Origin: Sulfurovum sp. | GTDB taxonomy: Bacteria > Campylobacterota > Campylobacteria > Campylobacterales > Sulfurovaceae | Direction of reading: 5' to 3' | Assembly: GCA_030622375.1 (NCBI GenBank) | Contig: JAUXGC010000069.1 | Span: 1 to 6,910 of the forward strand | Length of the DNA stretch: 6,910 nt | In this document: one piece after another, positions 6,182 through 6,910 of the stretch | Layout: the number at the start of each line of letters is the position of its first letter | How positions within the stretch are numbered: position 1 is the first letter of the stretch | Program-made: the position numbers and the translations under genes | The notes under the pieces: generated by a model | What the model was told of the DNA's origin: nothing | What the model saw: the letters and a program-made list of their open reading frames with translations, nothing else | Databases searched by the model: none

Positions 6182-6910
6182 TTAGATAGGTAAAACTCTA
6201 ATGTTTTGATCAAGTTTTTCTTTAAGAATGTTCTCAATCGCAAAAAGTGTACCTGTACTTGAACTAGCACAGCCGTTACATGCACCTAAATATCTGATAT
6301 AGATATCTATATTTTCACCGTTCTCTTTAATATCAAGAATTTCCATATCTCCACCATCCATAATGAGCATTTGACGGATATTGTCATCTACTACCTTATC
6401 AACTGCTTTGATTCGTTGAACGATAGTCATTTTAGCAAAATCCAATTCGGTACCTGTAGTTGATGCATCAGCAGCACTTGCCATTTTTTCTTTCTCGTAC
6501 TCTTCGAGAAGGTCAACAAGATAGATATCTTTGGCTTCATGTCCACCAGGGCGGATACATGACTTACAAAAAGCGCCTGCTTTCGTATAGTCAGCAATCT
6601 GCTCAACAGTTGTAAGGTCATTAAGACGGATTACTTCTTGAAGTGTAGAGAGTGTTACGCGTGCACATTCACAAACGATAATCTCTTCTTCAAAACTCTC
6701 CATATCAACACCTTTGTACTGTGCTGCAGCTTTTTTGATAACATCATAAGCCATAACAGAACAGTACATTTTTTGAGGTGGAACGGCTGGTGTGTCTGGA
6801 TTGTCACGCATTGCCATCTCAACATCAATGTTGGTGATCTTTACAGCTTCATCAACGGTTTTACCTTTACAAAGTTCAGCCATAGTGTCTGAAGATGCGA
6901 TCGCTGTACC
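6182..6910 (-). CDS. nifU: NifU-type Fe-S cluster scaffold protein (5' end outside window)
   Basis: This is the scaffold on which a NifS-type cysteine desulfurase builds Fe-S clusters. The frame stays open through the right edge: nine codons upstream of the ATG at 6883 encode GTAIASSDT, the well-conserved IscU-domain stretch that directly follows a cluster cysteine. So that ATG is internal and the gene is truncated by the window. Numbering from that ATG, the IscU-like domain ends with C41 in YCSVMA. A Bfd-like [2Fe-2S] domain follows with C71-x-C73-x32-C106-x2-C109, and an NfuA-like C-terminal domain with C202-x2-C205 in GACNGC, ending at residue 233. This three-domain order is that of NifU from Azotobacter and Helicobacter; in Campylobacterota it is the general housekeeping scaffold and does not imply nitrogen fixation. 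A nifS gene often lies upstream, here off the right edge. Confidence 0.93.
   Translation of the reverse strand, partial: GTAIASSDTMAELCKGKTVDEAVKITNIDVEMAMRDNPDTPAVPPQKMYCSVMAYDVIKKAAAQYKGVDMESFEEEIIVCECARVTLSTLQEVIRLNDLTTVEQIADYTKAGAFCKSCIRPGGHEAKDIYLVDLLEEYEKEKMASAADASTTGTELDFAKMTIVQRIKAVDKVVDDNIRQMLIMDGGDMEILDIKENGENIDIYIRYLGACNGCASSSTGTLFAIENILKEKLDQNIRVLPI

Noticed and set aside
1..6910. Insertion sequences, CRISPR arrays, tRNA or rRNA genes
   Set aside because: No transposase-like protein, regularly spaced repeat array or tRNA/rRNA-like sequence was recognised. The only duplicated coding segment is the psrA-like relic, and no mobile-element ends were seen around it.

Overview
The window looks like a chromosomal segment from a sulfur-metabolising Campylobacterota (Epsilonproteobacteria) bacterium, perhaps a Sulfurovum/Sulfurimonas-like organism. 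This rests on AT-rich coding, a Psr-type (polysulfide reductase-like) operon, a NifU-type rather than IscU-type Fe-S scaffold, and an Mrp ATPase. The genus is an inference; nothing in the sequence fixes it.

Layout: Positions 1-175 are upstream sequence with a 13-bp direct repeat and a 9-bp-armed inverted repeat just before the first gene. Positions 176-4564 are a tight three-gene plus-strand operon: a Tat-exported molybdopterin catalytic subunit (psrA-like), a subunit with four [4Fe-4S] clusters (psrB-like) and an NrfD-type membrane subunit (psrC-like). The first gap is 1 nt and the second junction is a 16-nt overlap. Positions 4565-4727, between convergent genes, contain a decayed same-strand fragment of a psrA-like gene: 33 codons align without gaps to psrA codons 33-65 at 75/99 identical bases, with two in-frame stops. 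This same stretch also holds an imperfect hairpin. Positions 4728-5813 (minus) encode an Mrp/NBP35-family ATPase (apbC-like). A divergent intergenic region (5814-5936) follows, with good -10 boxes for mrp. Positions 5937-6152 (plus) encode a 71-residue two-helix membrane protein of unknown function. A hairpin at 6155-6173 separates it from a convergent nifU-like gene (minus), which is cut by the right edge of the window.

How it works together: the Psr-like complex would take electrons from the quinone pool through the membrane subunit, pass them along the Fe-S chain and reduce a sulfur compound (polysulfide, or possibly thiosulfate or another oxyanion) at a periplasmic Mo-bis(MGD) site. Mrp and NifU both act in Fe-S cluster assembly or delivery. 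The Psr-like complex needs five [4Fe-4S] clusters, so the proximity is suggestive, but the opposite strands and separate promoters argue against a single operon.

I did not find a wholly new system. The most interesting item is the psrA-like relic and the hairpin inside it, followed by the repeat architecture upstream of psrA.
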